From NCBI GenBank assembly GCA_030527705.1, contig JAUNAI010000002.1:2559-47641 (forward strand): a stretch of 45,083 bases of DNA, written 5' to 3'. The notes below the pieces were generated by a model. That model was not told the DNA's origin. It saw only the letters and a program-made list of their open reading frames with translations, and made no database searches. How positions within the stretch are numbered: position 1 is the first letter of the stretch; each line of letters opens with the position of its first letter. Shown here piece by piece: positions 21,597 to 30,933 of this stretch. Source of the stretch: Planctomycetia bacterium. Lineage in GTDB: Bacteria; Planctomycetota; Planctomycetia; Pirellulales; Thermoguttaceae. The position numbers and the translations under genes are program-made.

Positions 21597-23171
21597 ATGG
21601 CCGACCTGGAATCATCAGGGCCTTTACAGCCAAGATCCAGTCAATTTCTCCGTGGAAAGACTGTCCGAATCTACGGCCCACTCCAGAGTATGTCGACACG
21701 GGAAGCGACAAAACTCATTCGAGAACATGGTGGACAGGTTCTTCCGTCTGTGGCGCATGAGGAATTGGAAACGGAAAATATACCGGCCGACTGGATTATT
21801 ATCGGGGAGCGCTCACAGGTTTTCACAGATACCAGTGCGAAAGAGGTACCAGAATGGCTGTCAGACCAGCTCCGGGAGGATATCGAGTGTGGCCTGACGC
21901 ATATCGCTACGGAAACACAGCTTTTACAGCGTCTTTTTCCGGGTGATGACCGTGAGAAAGATCTTACGGCGCTTTATACTCCGGTTATGTTAGCGGAACT
22001 GTTACGTGTAACCGTCTCCGACGTACGACGATGGTATCAGCGTGGCTTAATTGCGCCTGTCCGAGTAATTAAACGGTTGCCCTATTTCGATTTAGAAGAG
22101 GTTTTCTCTGCACGTCGGCTCTCTCTTCTACTCCAGAACGGAGTAAAAACACCTTCCATCGAGAAAAAATTAAAAGCATTACGCCGTCTAAATCCCGGCA
22201 TCTTACCACTCTTGGCGAGTAATGATTTAGTAATTCAGGGAAAAAATGTTTTTTTACGCCAGAATGACCAACTTCTGGAATCGTCGGGACAGCTTTTACT
22301 CGATTTTGAGACGATTGAAAATGAACATGAAATAGCCGCTCTGACGGTTTCCAGTTCAGAATTACCACAGAATCTGGAACCGTTACCAGGACGAGTAGAA
22401 GATTACACACGTCTTGATTCTTCCGCCATGCTTGATACACTGGAAGCGTTATTTCTGGATGGTGCAGAGGCCGACACGAAAGTGGAGGAAAAACGTCCTG
22501 AAAATACGGAAACATCTGACACGGGGAATGTAGAAAATGCGAAAAATACGGAAAATACGGAAAATGTCGAGAATTCTTCAGAAACCATGTGGCAGAACGT
22601 TTCACGGCATTTCGAGACGCTTTTTGATTCAGAAATGTCGGAAAATAGTGAGGCCGCGAATCGGATTTCCATTTCGCAGATTCGTGCGTCAGCATTAGCG
22701 CTCGATGAAGCATATCGGCTGGAAGAAGCGGCGGAAATGTGGCGGAATGCGCTTTTTGCGGCAGGCGCGAACGCAGAAGACGCTTTTCAATTAGGTGACG
22801 TACTGTATCGGATGGGAAATTTACACGGTGCACGAGAACGGTTTTCGATGGCGATTGAGCTAGATGAGGATTTTGTTGAAGCACGGGCGAGTCTCGGATG
22901 CGTACTCGGTGAGTTGGGGGAAACTCAGTTGGCGATTCATGCACTTGAGGGCGCAATTGCGTACCATAGTGATTATGCGGAAGCGTATTACCATCTCGCT
23001 CGATTTTTGGAGCTGGACGGTCAAAACACTGCGGCACGACACTGTTATCAGAAGTTTCTCGCACTTACGGAAGCGTGCGACTCATTCTGGCGTCGGGAAG
23101 CGGCCGCTAAAATTGAAGAATTAACGGCCACTTCAGCGACGGATAAAAATTTATCCCAAGAGATGGATTAA
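21597..23171 (+). CDS. BRCT-like / MerR-type HTH / TPR fusion protein
   Basis: 524 residues with three parts. Residues about 17-85 (FLRGKTVRIYGPL, STREATKLIREHGGQVLP, DWIIIGE) look like a BRCT domain. About 127-197 is a MerR-type helix-turn-helix (YTPVMLAELLRVTVSDVRRW, then RRLPYFDLEEVF-like wing and RRLSLLLQNG). After a variable acidic Asn/Glu-rich linker (about 290-345), residues about 362-510 form TPR-like helical repeats (AFQLGDVLYRMGNLHGARERF, ARASLGCVLGELGETQLAIH, AYYHLARFLELDGQNTAARH). The combination suggests a DNA-binding regulator or chromosome-associated scaffold. It ends tail-to-tail with the giant gene on the other strand, the stop codons overlapping. A 3-codon minigene (ATG GGG TGA) sits just before the start; probably chance. 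Confidence 0.7.
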   Translation: MADLESSGPLQPRSSQFLRGKTVRIYGPLQSMSTREATKLIREHGGQVLPSVAHEELETENIPADWIIIGERSQVFTDTSAKEVPEWLSDQLREDIECGLTHIATETQLLQRLFPGDDREKDLTALYTPVMLAELLRVTVSDVRRWYQRGLIAPVRVIKRLPYFDLEEVFSARRLSLLLQNGVKTPSIEKKLKALRRLNPGILPLLASNDLVIQGKNVFLRQNDQLLESSGQLLLDFETIENEHEIAALTVSSSELPQNLEPLPGRVEDYTRLDSSAMLDTLEALFLDGAEADTKVEEKRPENTETSDTGNVENAKNTENTENVENSSETMWQNVSRHFETLFDSEMSENSEAANRISISQIRASALALDEAYRLEEAAEMWRNALFAAGANAEDAFQLGDVLYRMGNLHGARERFSMAIELDEDFVEARASLGCVLGELGETQLAIHALEGAIAYHSDYAEAYYHLARFLELDGQNTAARHCYQKFLALTEACDSFWRREAAAKIEELTATSATDKNLSQEMD

Positions 23172-26100
23172 ATTTTATTCTTCTCCATGTTATTCACGGA
23201 AAAGTCCCACTCATATTCAGAATCCGCATCTGTAGTGGAATCCTTTTCCAAGAGAAATTCCCACATGGCAGTCTCCTGACTCGTTTCAGCTTTTATTTGG
23301 GAGACCGTTTCTGATGTGGTTCCTGGGATATTCTCCATATTCATAGAAGAAACTGGCATGTCCGCGTTGTCGAGCGTTTCTTCCAGTAGTCGCGCACGGA
23401 GTTCTATTTCCTGACGTTCACGATTCTGCGCTTCCTGCATCGCATACGGCATTAATACAGTCCAGTCGGTGACCGTTACGTTTCCGACATTCTGGAATAA
23501 CAGCGTTTCGACTGTTTCTCCCTGAATATTTTCCGTTACCTCATTCTCTGATTCATTATTTTCCGTATTAACAGTCTCTGTATTATCACTTTTTGTGTTA
23601 TTACTTTCCATCTCGTGTACATCAGTCGTCGCGGAGAGTGGCGCAAGCGAGATCGTGTCGAGTGTGGTAACGGAGTTTACCGGAACAGGTTCCATAATTT
23701 CTACGACACCCCAATGCTGAGTCAGAGAGGTGCTAAACGTAATTTTATCACCCGTCTGCTGGTAATTCTGTGCGAAGAAAACCAAGTCGTGAATGTCGAC
23801 GGACCTATTAGCGTTATAATCACACGCCGCAGCATCTGTGGAAATCGTAGAAACTTTTCCATATTCCTGCGCGAATCGGACTAAATCGTTAATATTCACG
23901 ACTCCATCATCATTTAGGTCGTAGACTACAGCGTAAACACCTGGAAGTGTACCGGTCAGATCTTCCGTGTTACCATCAAGTGATTGACCATTCGTGTCCT
24001 GAATAGAAATAGAATTTTCCACGAAACATATTCCAGATTCCGTCGGCTTATGCGTGACTCCATCTTCCGCGAATTGAATGGGAGTGCCGTTACCTCTTCC
24101 GTATTTCGGGAGGAACTGAATACTGGTAATGAGCGCGTAACCAGCGTCGGTTTCACCGGTGCTTACGCCGACATTTTCTTTCCCTTCTTTCACAGTTGCG
24201 GTAATCGTTATCGTATTATTTCCCGCGTCCGTGATGGCTACATTTTGGAAAACTTCACGGTTCCACTCATAAGTCACATTTCCCTGCGTGTCGAACGGTG
24301 TAAACAGGGTCGGATTATAGGAAATCTGAGCAGTATACGTCGTAAGTCCATTTTCCGTCGTGGAGACGACACGGCCCCAGACTTCTACCCAGATGGTGTT
24401 CCACTCATGTACCCAGTCCGCATTTTCAGGAAGCGTTTCCACCGTCGCCGTCGTGGAGTCGACGAGTGAAAGGGAAGATTCCGTACGTACTCCAAGTCGC
24501 GTTTCCGTGGCACCGTTCAGGTTCACAGTAAATGTTTTCACATAAAGGAATGCGGAATCACCAGACTGCGTGAGGCCGAGAAGCGGGATTCCGGATTCCG
24601 GCACCACTTTTTCGGCATTCAGCGTAGTACGGAGTACGTCATCCGTCAGGATTTCACTTACATTATTCGCTGTCCAAGTAAGAACCCCGTCCACATAGGA
24701 AAAGGTTCCATGCGCTGTAATATTTTCTGCATTTCCGCCACGTGTCCGAGTTACAGAAACTGCATTTTCCCAGCCGCCGACAGGTGCAAGAACGTTTTCC
24801 GAAAATTTCCACGTAAGTGATACGGATTCTTCCGACGCACGTAGCCGATTTGTCACCGTTACGCCGTTCATCGAGAGTGCGATCGGCGCGATTCCATCTT
24901 CTGCCTGACCATCCAACGTGAGTACGCCACCTGCCAGCGTGCAGAAATCGTTCGTGTTTATCATCAGCTGAGAAGCTGTTGTGAAGTAAATCGTTGTCGG
25001 AGAGAAATGGAATGTCACGCTTTTCCCATCATTGGAAAGTGTGAAATGGGTCGCGGAGACATTTTCTTTTCCGTTAAAAATCTGGACACTTTCCACAGAA
25101 AGTCGGTCCGCGCGGATTTTATCTGAGAAGTTGAACGTCAGGGACGTGGGACGTTCCGTAAGTTTTTCGGTTACGGAAAGTTCATTTCCGTTTTCACCAC
25201 GTAAAATAAGACTTTCCATCTCCAGCGTCGGCAGGTTCTGCACAATTCCGTCTACCGTTAAAACATAATCCAGCGCTGTTCCATCCGCAGTAGCCAGACT
25301 GAGGTAATATTCTGTGCCCGCTGTGACCTGGAAAGTATACTGGTTATTCGTTGCAGTGCCAGTAATATGGTTCCCGTTCACGTCTGTCAGTTCCACGAGA
25401 AGGGTTATATTTTCCGTTCCCGTTACATTTAGACCGGTATACATCGCAGCAGTCTGGAGTGTGACTGTGATCGTATCTGAGTCCGCAGTAAAACGGTAAT
25501 AGTCATCCTGATAGTCGAAAGTATAGACCTTTCCCAGTGGTAAACCGTTCGTGAGTGCACTAGGAGCAGTAACGAAATGCATGTGATTTCCTTGCGCAGA
25601 GTCGAAACCGTAAAAACCGTTAGCGATTTCCGTCTGTGTTGGGGGAAGTGTGGAAGTCTGGAGGATTTCCCACGTGTTCCCATTCAGTTTCAGGAGTAAG
25701 GCGGTATTTTCCTGCGTAAAACCAGCCAGTGAGAGAATTCCATCCTGAAGGCGGACAGTTCGGTCTGCGGTTCCGTTAGACGTAATACCGGTCAGTTCAG
25801 TTCTCATGATAGTCGGTGCCGTTCCTGACTGCGGATTAAATTCCGTTAAATCTGCGGTATAAAGAATAACACACTTGGAATTATAGGCCGCGATGACTGC
25901 CAGTCCGTTTTCCATGGCGACAGAATAACCGAGCGCAGAGTCACTTTCCGTAGGTATAAATTGCTGAACACTCTCATAACGAGCACCATTCCACTGATAG
26001 AGAAGGACGGACCCCTGAACCGTAATTGATCCACCCTCTTGGGTCGTATACGTCTGGGTACCGGGAACTGCTACAAGAATATTTCCGTTATCCACTGCGA

Positions 26101-29100
26101 CAGAGAAACCATAAAAAGCGGTCTGACTCATCGCTGCCTCGGAAAGACGGTAACTCTGGTACTGACCATTTGAGAGATTCAGATGGAAAGCCCACACACT
26201 GCCACCATTATCCTGCGTTCCGACCGCGAGAAGTCCGTCGGAATAGTCCATTACGTAGCCGAAATCGGAAAGGGAGGACGTATTCGGATTCGTGATCTGG
26301 TGCGTCTGCGTGAATGTACCATCTCCGTTCCATCTGAAAGCATACACTGCACCACTTGATTGGTTTACACCATTCGGACCGACATTAGAGTGATTCGGTG
26401 CGGAAACGAGTAATGTCTGACCGTCGAAAACCATTGAGGTTCCGAAAGCATCTCCCGCAACGGTATCTGAAGCGGTCAGGTCTGCGATTTTTCGGTATTT
26501 TAAACCGTCGAATTTATAAATCGAGACACTTCCAGCATCTTCACCATTCGTACTGTTTCCTGGAATACCAACGAAAAGGTAATTCTCAGTGGCGACAATC
26601 GAGTGTCCGAGAAATTCCTCATAGATGGTTTCCGCCTGAATAACTCCGCTTTCTTGGGAAACATGACCGACTACCGTATTCTGAGTGTCGAGAAGAAGAG
26701 CATTATCCCGCGTGCCGTTCGTGATACCGTTAAACAGTGCGTTTTCGGTAATAACAAGATTATACGCTCCCGTGGCGGTTTTAGTACCTACTCCAGTAGC
26801 GGAAACCTGAAGAAGATATGTAACGTCAGAAGAATCAGTGTTTTGAATATTCTGGAACCATGCATCGAGCGTATCCATCGCGGAATCGGAAGACGCGAGC
26901 CATACCGTGCTACCATCCTCCAAAACTTCATAGAGATTCAGCGTCGCTTGACCGGAAATCTGGCTGGTAAAGGCAGCGGAGAATGAACTTTTTCCGGAAA
27001 TCGTAAAGCGGTAAGTGTCGGTTTCTCCTGCAGCCATGAGTGTGCCAGAAACACTCCCCTGACGAATCACTGTACTTTCCTGCGTTGCGAGTGTTGCGAG
27101 AGAAAGCTCCGTTACTGAACCAGTCACTTTTCCAGCTCCAGTTTCAGTTCCAGCTCCATTCTCAGCATTTCCTGAATTGATTTCGGTTTCCGTTACTGTT
27201 CCAGATTCCAATGTTGTGTTACGAAGAAGGGTAATTCTGAAAGTCACACCTTCTTCAGCGGTCAGCGTTGGTGCTGAGACAGTCAGTGTTTCCGTTTCAG
27301 CATTCCAGACTGTCTGGATTTTACCAGTATTTTCCACGTTTCCTGAGCTTCCATTCTCCATGACGAAATAGGTGAAAATTTCACCTTTTCCATGTGGAAT
27401 TTTGAAGCTCATCGGAGCATTCTGAGTTACATATCCCACGACATCGGTACGGTAGGCGAATGCGCCGTCCATTACCGCACGTTCCCATGCACTGTTGGAA
27501 ACAGTCATGGTCTGATTCGTGGAAGCGGTCACGGAAAAGGTATAAACGGCACTTTCCGAGAGATCTTCTGCGTAAGTATAATTACCAGCCGCGTCCATTA
27601 ATGCAGTAACACGGAAAGTATACTGGTCCGGTAAAAGAGACATACTGTCAGACATCGGCGCCCATTTAACGGTTAATGTATTCCCATTATTTACCATTTC
27701 AGTGAATGAAATATTTCCATATCCCGCTCCGGTCAGCCAGAATTCTGCACCTTCAATCGGTTCTGTGAAAATCATGGTCGCTAAACCATTCTGAGCGTCA
27801 ACAGAAATGCTCACCACATCTGGCGCCAGAGTGTCAATTCTGATGGAATTCGTGGGATTTTCCGGCGTACCAAAAACGAATTCCTGTCCAGAAACGGTAG
27901 AAAGTGCGTTTTCTGCGAGCGTGATCGTCCAGTCGCCGATTCCTAGCGTTTCCGTAAAAATAAACTCCACACGCTGCCCATCATTCTGTATGGTATAACT
28001 CTTGGGAGAAAGAATCGCACCTGTGACGTTATTCTTAACCGTAATTGCGGAAATGTTGACGGTAGACGGATTTACTGGTTCACTGAATTCCAGAACTACG
28101 TTATTCGTGCCAAGCGTACATTCCACTGTCGGAATCGGATTCACATACTTATACTCCGTAGTCAGCGCGGGGATTTCCATACCGGAAACGGATTCTAGAC
28201 CAGAAATGGTCAGAGCATAAGTGCCATTCGTGATGTTCTGTGGAATGGTCCAGACGATTTTATTACCGTCCAGAAGTTCCGGATTCTGAAGTGTGACGTT
28301 ACCCAGCTGTGCCACCATATCTGTAAGGCTCGAAACGAGAATCTGTTGCGCATATTCCACGATAATCTCATTAGATAACGTACCGTCCATATTCAGGGAG
28401 ATACCCGCATCCTGATATTCGGTAAGGGTACCAGAGGTTACTTCCAGACGGTATTCCGTACCTGATGTATCACCAGAATTATTCGAGTCACCAGATTCTC
28501 CCGCGGAAAGAATGAGGGTATAAGTTCCCAACATTTTCGGCGTGAAAGTATAAGTCCGCGTCGTGGAGTCGGTATTCGTTTTCGATGTAAATGTGACCGG
28601 AAGGCCGTTCGGGTCCAGAATTTCGACATTCGGTAACGTTTTACCTTCTTTCTGCGCAGAAAGCGTGAACGTTACTGGTTCCATACCGGTTACATTTAAC
28701 GTCCAGCGGTCGATATTCGAGAAATTCGTGAATGTGTAAATCCGATTCTGAAGGGAATCCCAGACGTCGAGCCGATTCGCGGAGAGTGCGACCGCATTGC
28801 CTAACGCACCTTCTTCTGTGTGCTGAATCGTCTGATCCAATTCCCAGACGGCATTCACACCACTGGCACTCGCGTGATAAAGATACACGATTCCTAATGG
28901 TGCTAAATTACTGTTTAATGCTCTATTCGAGCCGACAGCTAACTGTGAGCCAGAAAGGGAGATTGAACCGCCGAAATTGGTGACATACTTACTTTCCTCC
29001 AGTGCCTGTAGCTCGGTAACAGCCTCCCACGCGTTTCTATCCGTATTCCACGCGTATATCCGAACGACGTTCGTAACGCCGGCACCACATGAAACCGCCA

Positions 29101-30727
29101 GCGTGTTCCCAGAAAGCGCAACAGCCCGGCCAAAGTGCGTAACACTTTCCTGAGTCTCGAATTTATCTGATGAAATCGCTCCATTCAAAGTAGATTCCAA
29201 CGTCACTTCACCGGAAGCACTGATGTGGAAAATATAAAGCATATTCGCACTTTCATTCTCACACGCGACACAGAGGCGAGAAGAAATGGAATCCCATGCT
29301 AAAACGGAACCGAAACCGAATCCCGTAGTATCAGAAATTGCGAGAGTTCTAACAAAATTCCAGGAAGTTACAGAGCGCTGAAAAACATATACCGCACCGG
29401 AATCTGTACCATTTAAGTCACTATTCGGGGCGGAAATGAAAGCGTAATTTCCCTGTAAAAGAACCGTTGCGCCAAATTTATCACCAGTGGCAACTGAGGG
29501 AGCGTTGAGTGTGGTTGCGAGCAGTTTATCACCATTTCGCGTGTAAACCTGCGCTAAATTATTCGCTGCGTCGCCGATGAGAATGGAGTTTCCCGAAACA
29601 GAGATTTTCTGTCCGAAAGTGGCAAGATCAATTCCAGTTCCTGTCGTATTGGTTGTGTCATAGGTGACAGAAGCCAGTTCACGCCACATGGAAGCGGAAT
29701 ATTCCAGAAGACGGAGTGTAACGGAAGTAAAACCACCCCCCGTCTTCGGAAGGTATGTGACGGTAGCCATACGGGAATCTGAAACGGAGAAAGCACGGAT
29801 TTTTTCGCCCGTAAATTCACAGATTTTCTCTGTCATGGCACTTTCACTGCCGCTAATCATTCCAAGTCCCACACCAGAGGTATTCAGGTGGTTAACCAGT
29901 GCGGATTCTTCACCAGTACTCGTTTCGACGATGCAGTTTTCCGTGACGGTAAGCGCATATTGACTAGCCGCTGTCGTGCTACTACCATTCGTGTTGGAAG
30001 TGGTAACACGGAGAAAATAGTTTCCGTTTTTGAGCGCCACAGAGCTGAGAACACTATTCACATCATCAACGGAAGTGGAATATGCTAAAATATTCTGATT
30101 TGCGTCATAAAGTTCCAGTGAAAGTTGGGTACCAGAGAGGGAATGAAGCTGGAAATTCGCTGTTCCCCCTTGAGCAGTAATACGGTAACAGTCGGCAGTA
30201 TCCGCACCGCCAATTTCTCCCATCACAACTACCTGACGCTGGGGTTTCGCGGATTGGTTCCCGGAACTGTCACGGAGCGTTGTAAATGTAAGTGGCTGCA
30301 CACTTTCTGAGAAGGTATTATTCGTTTTTTCACCGAGTAATTCCGTTTCCAGTGCACTGTTACTGACGGCATACAACGTGTAGGAACCGTCCTTATTACT
30401 GGAATTTTCGAGCACGAGCGTAGCCGTTGTGTAATCACTCGTGTTAACCGTAAATTGGCGATTCACATTGAAAGACGCATCACCATTCGGTGAACGAAAA
30501 ATAGTGTTAACCTGATTATGATTGATACAGAACACGGTTACGGAATCCAACTCTGTAGTATCCAGTGAAATCTGAGTACTTTCATAAGATTTCAGGTCAA
30601 TCTCCTGTGTCCAGTAAACGGCCTGTGTCCCCGTCGGCGGAAGGGGCGCAAAAGATGGCGTAGCACTGAGAAGAACGCGATTTTCTAGGGATTCCAGCTG
30701 AAGGGTACGTTTTTTGAGGGATTCCAT
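23168..30727 (-). CDS. Giant LEPR-XLL surface protein with FG-GAP, PPC and dockerin modules
   Basis: 2519 residues. The N-terminus LQLESLENRVLLSA (9-22) is the LEPR-XLL type segment of planctomycete exported giants; there is no classical signal peptide. Modules in order: a PPC-like domain (about 165-262), FG-GAP/integrin-like propeller repeats (about 290-690, with VSGNSILIGDAANNLAQVY and GNYAFISAPNSDLNGTDSGA), Ig-like/SbsA-like domains (about 700-1150), a second PPC (about 1250-1330), a second propeller (about 1390-1720), more beta domains, a cohesin-like beta domain (about 2100-2260, starting EWNTIWVEVW), and a dockerin with two calcium loops (DLNDDGVVNINDLV and DYNANRSVDIHDLV, about 2267-2325). 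An acidic tail of some 190 residues follows. It probably serves adhesion or extracellular scaffolding. AGGAA precedes the ATG. Confidence 0.85.
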   Translation of the reverse strand: MESLKKRTLQLESLENRVLLSATPSFAPLPPTGTQAVYWTQEIDLKSYESTQISLDTTELDSVTVFCINHNQVNTIFRSPNGDASFNVNRQFTVNTSDYTTATLVLENSSNKDGSYTLYAVSNSALETELLGEKTNNTFSESVQPLTFTTLRDSSGNQSAKPQRQVVVMGEIGGADTADCYRITAQGGTANFQLHSLSGTQLSLELYDANQNILAYSTSVDDVNSVLSSVALKNGNYFLRVTTSNTNGSSTTAASQYALTVTENCIVETSTGEESALVNHLNTSGVGLGMISGSESAMTEKICEFTGEKIRAFSVSDSRMATVTYLPKTGGGFTSVTLRLLEYSASMWRELASVTYDTTNTTGTGIDLATFGQKISVSGNSILIGDAANNLAQVYTRNGDKLLATTLNAPSVATGDKFGATVLLQGNYAFISAPNSDLNGTDSGAVYVFQRSVTSWNFVRTLAISDTTGFGFGSVLAWDSISSRLCVACENESANMLYIFHISASGEVTLESTLNGAISSDKFETQESVTHFGRAVALSGNTLAVSCGAGVTNVVRIYAWNTDRNAWEAVTELQALEESKYVTNFGGSISLSGSQLAVGSNRALNSNLAPLGIVYLYHASASGVNAVWELDQTIQHTEEGALGNAVALSANRLDVWDSLQNRIYTFTNFSNIDRWTLNVTGMEPVTFTLSAQKEGKTLPNVEILDPNGLPVTFTSKTNTDSTTRTYTFTPKMLGTYTLILSAGESGDSNNSGDTSGTEYRLEVTSGTLTEYQDAGISLNMDGTLSNEIIVEYAQQILVSSLTDMVAQLGNVTLQNPELLDGNKIVWTIPQNITNGTYALTISGLESVSGMEIPALTTEYKYVNPIPTVECTLGTNNVVLEFSEPVNPSTVNISAITVKNNVTGAILSPKSYTIQNDGQRVEFIFTETLGIGDWTITLAENALSTVSGQEFVFGTPENPTNSIRIDTLAPDVVSISVDAQNGLATMIFTEPIEGAEFWLTGAGYGNISFTEMVNNGNTLTVKWAPMSDSMSLLPDQYTFRVTALMDAAGNYTYAEDLSESAVYTFSVTASTNQTMTVSNSAWERAVMDGAFAYRTDVVGYVTQNAPMSFKIPHGKGEIFTYFVMENGSSGNVENTGKIQTVWNAETETLTVSAPTLTAEEGVTFRITLLRNTTLESGTVTETEINSGNAENGAGTETGAGKVTGSVTELSLATLATQESTVIRQGSVSGTLMAAGETDTYRFTISGKSSFSAAFTSQISGQATLNLYEVLEDGSTVWLASSDSAMDTLDAWFQNIQNTDSSDVTYLLQVSATGVGTKTATGAYNLVITENALFNGITNGTRDNALLLDTQNTVVGHVSQESGVIQAETIYEEFLGHSIVATENYLFVGIPGNSTNGEDAGSVSIYKFDGLKYRKIADLTASDTVAGDAFGTSMVFDGQTLLVSAPNHSNVGPNGVNQSSGAVYAFRWNGDGTFTQTHQITNPNTSSLSDFGYVMDYSDGLLAVGTQDNGGSVWAFHLNLSNGQYQSYRLSEAAMSQTAFYGFSVAVDNGNILVAVPGTQTYTTQEGGSITVQGSVLLYQWNGARYESVQQFIPTESDSALGYSVAMENGLAVIAAYNSKCVILYTADLTEFNPQSGTAPTIMRTELTGITSNGTADRTVRLQDGILSLAGFTQENTALLLKLNGNTWEILQTSTLPPTQTEIANGFYGFDSAQGNHMHFVTAPSALTNGLPLGKVYTFDYQDDYYRFTADSDTITVTLQTAAMYTGLNVTGTENITLLVELTDVNGNHITGTATNNQYTFQVTAGTEYYLSLATADGTALDYVLTVDGIVQNLPTLEMESLILRGENGNELSVTEKLTERPTSLTFNFSDKIRADRLSVESVQIFNGKENVSATHFTLSNDGKSVTFHFSPTTIYFTTASQLMINTNDFCTLAGGVLTLDGQAEDGIAPIALSMNGVTVTNRLRASEESVSLTWKFSENVLAPVGGWENAVSVTRTRGGNAENITAHGTFSYVDGVLTWTANNVSEILTDDVLRTTLNAEKVVPESGIPLLGLTQSGDSAFLYVKTFTVNLNGATETRLGVRTESSLSLVDSTTATVETLPENADWVHEWNTIWVEVWGRVVSTTENGLTTYTAQISYNPTLFTPFDTQGNVTYEWNREVFQNVAITDAGNNTITITATVKEGKENVGVSTGETDAGYALITSIQFLPKYGRGNGTPIQFAEDGVTHKPTESGICFVENSISIQDTNGQSLDGNTEDLTGTLPGVYAVVYDLNDDGVVNINDLVRFAQEYGKVSTISTDAAACDYNANRSVDIHDLVFFAQNYQQTGDKITFSTSLTQHWGVVEIMEPVPVNSVTTLDTISLAPLSATTDVHEMESNNTKSDNTETVNTENNESENEVTENIQGETVETLLFQNVGNVTVTDWTVLMPYAMQEAQNRERQEIELRARLLEETLDNADMPVSSMNMENIPGTTSETVSQIKAETSQETAMWEFLLEKDSTTDADSEYEWDFSVNNMEKNKI

Positions 30728-30855
30728 ATTCGTTTCCTGTTATAATGGACTAGGTATCTATTTTTATTGGTTTTATATTAGTTCTATATTGTTTTTATAT
30801 TGGTTATGGTCCGATTTAGGTTGGCTTTGGGAATTCTATTCGCTTTTTTACCGCG

Positions 30856-30908
30856 AAAAAGGACGGGTGTTGAGAAAATGTGTGTTCTCCCAGCAGCCCG
30901 TCCTTGTG
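30856..30908 (-). terminator. Rho-independent terminator of the larger giant gene
   Basis: Read on the minus strand, CCCGTCC (from 30903-30897) pairs with GGACGGG (30867-30861), flanked by two more A-T pairs and an inner GAGAA/TTCTC stem. It is followed by TTTTT (30860-30856). It lies 26 bases past the stop of the 3287-residue gene, so the two giant genes are probably separate transcripts. Confidence 0.8.
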
Positions 30909-30933
30909 TGTTACTCAACCCGGAAAAGGAAGA

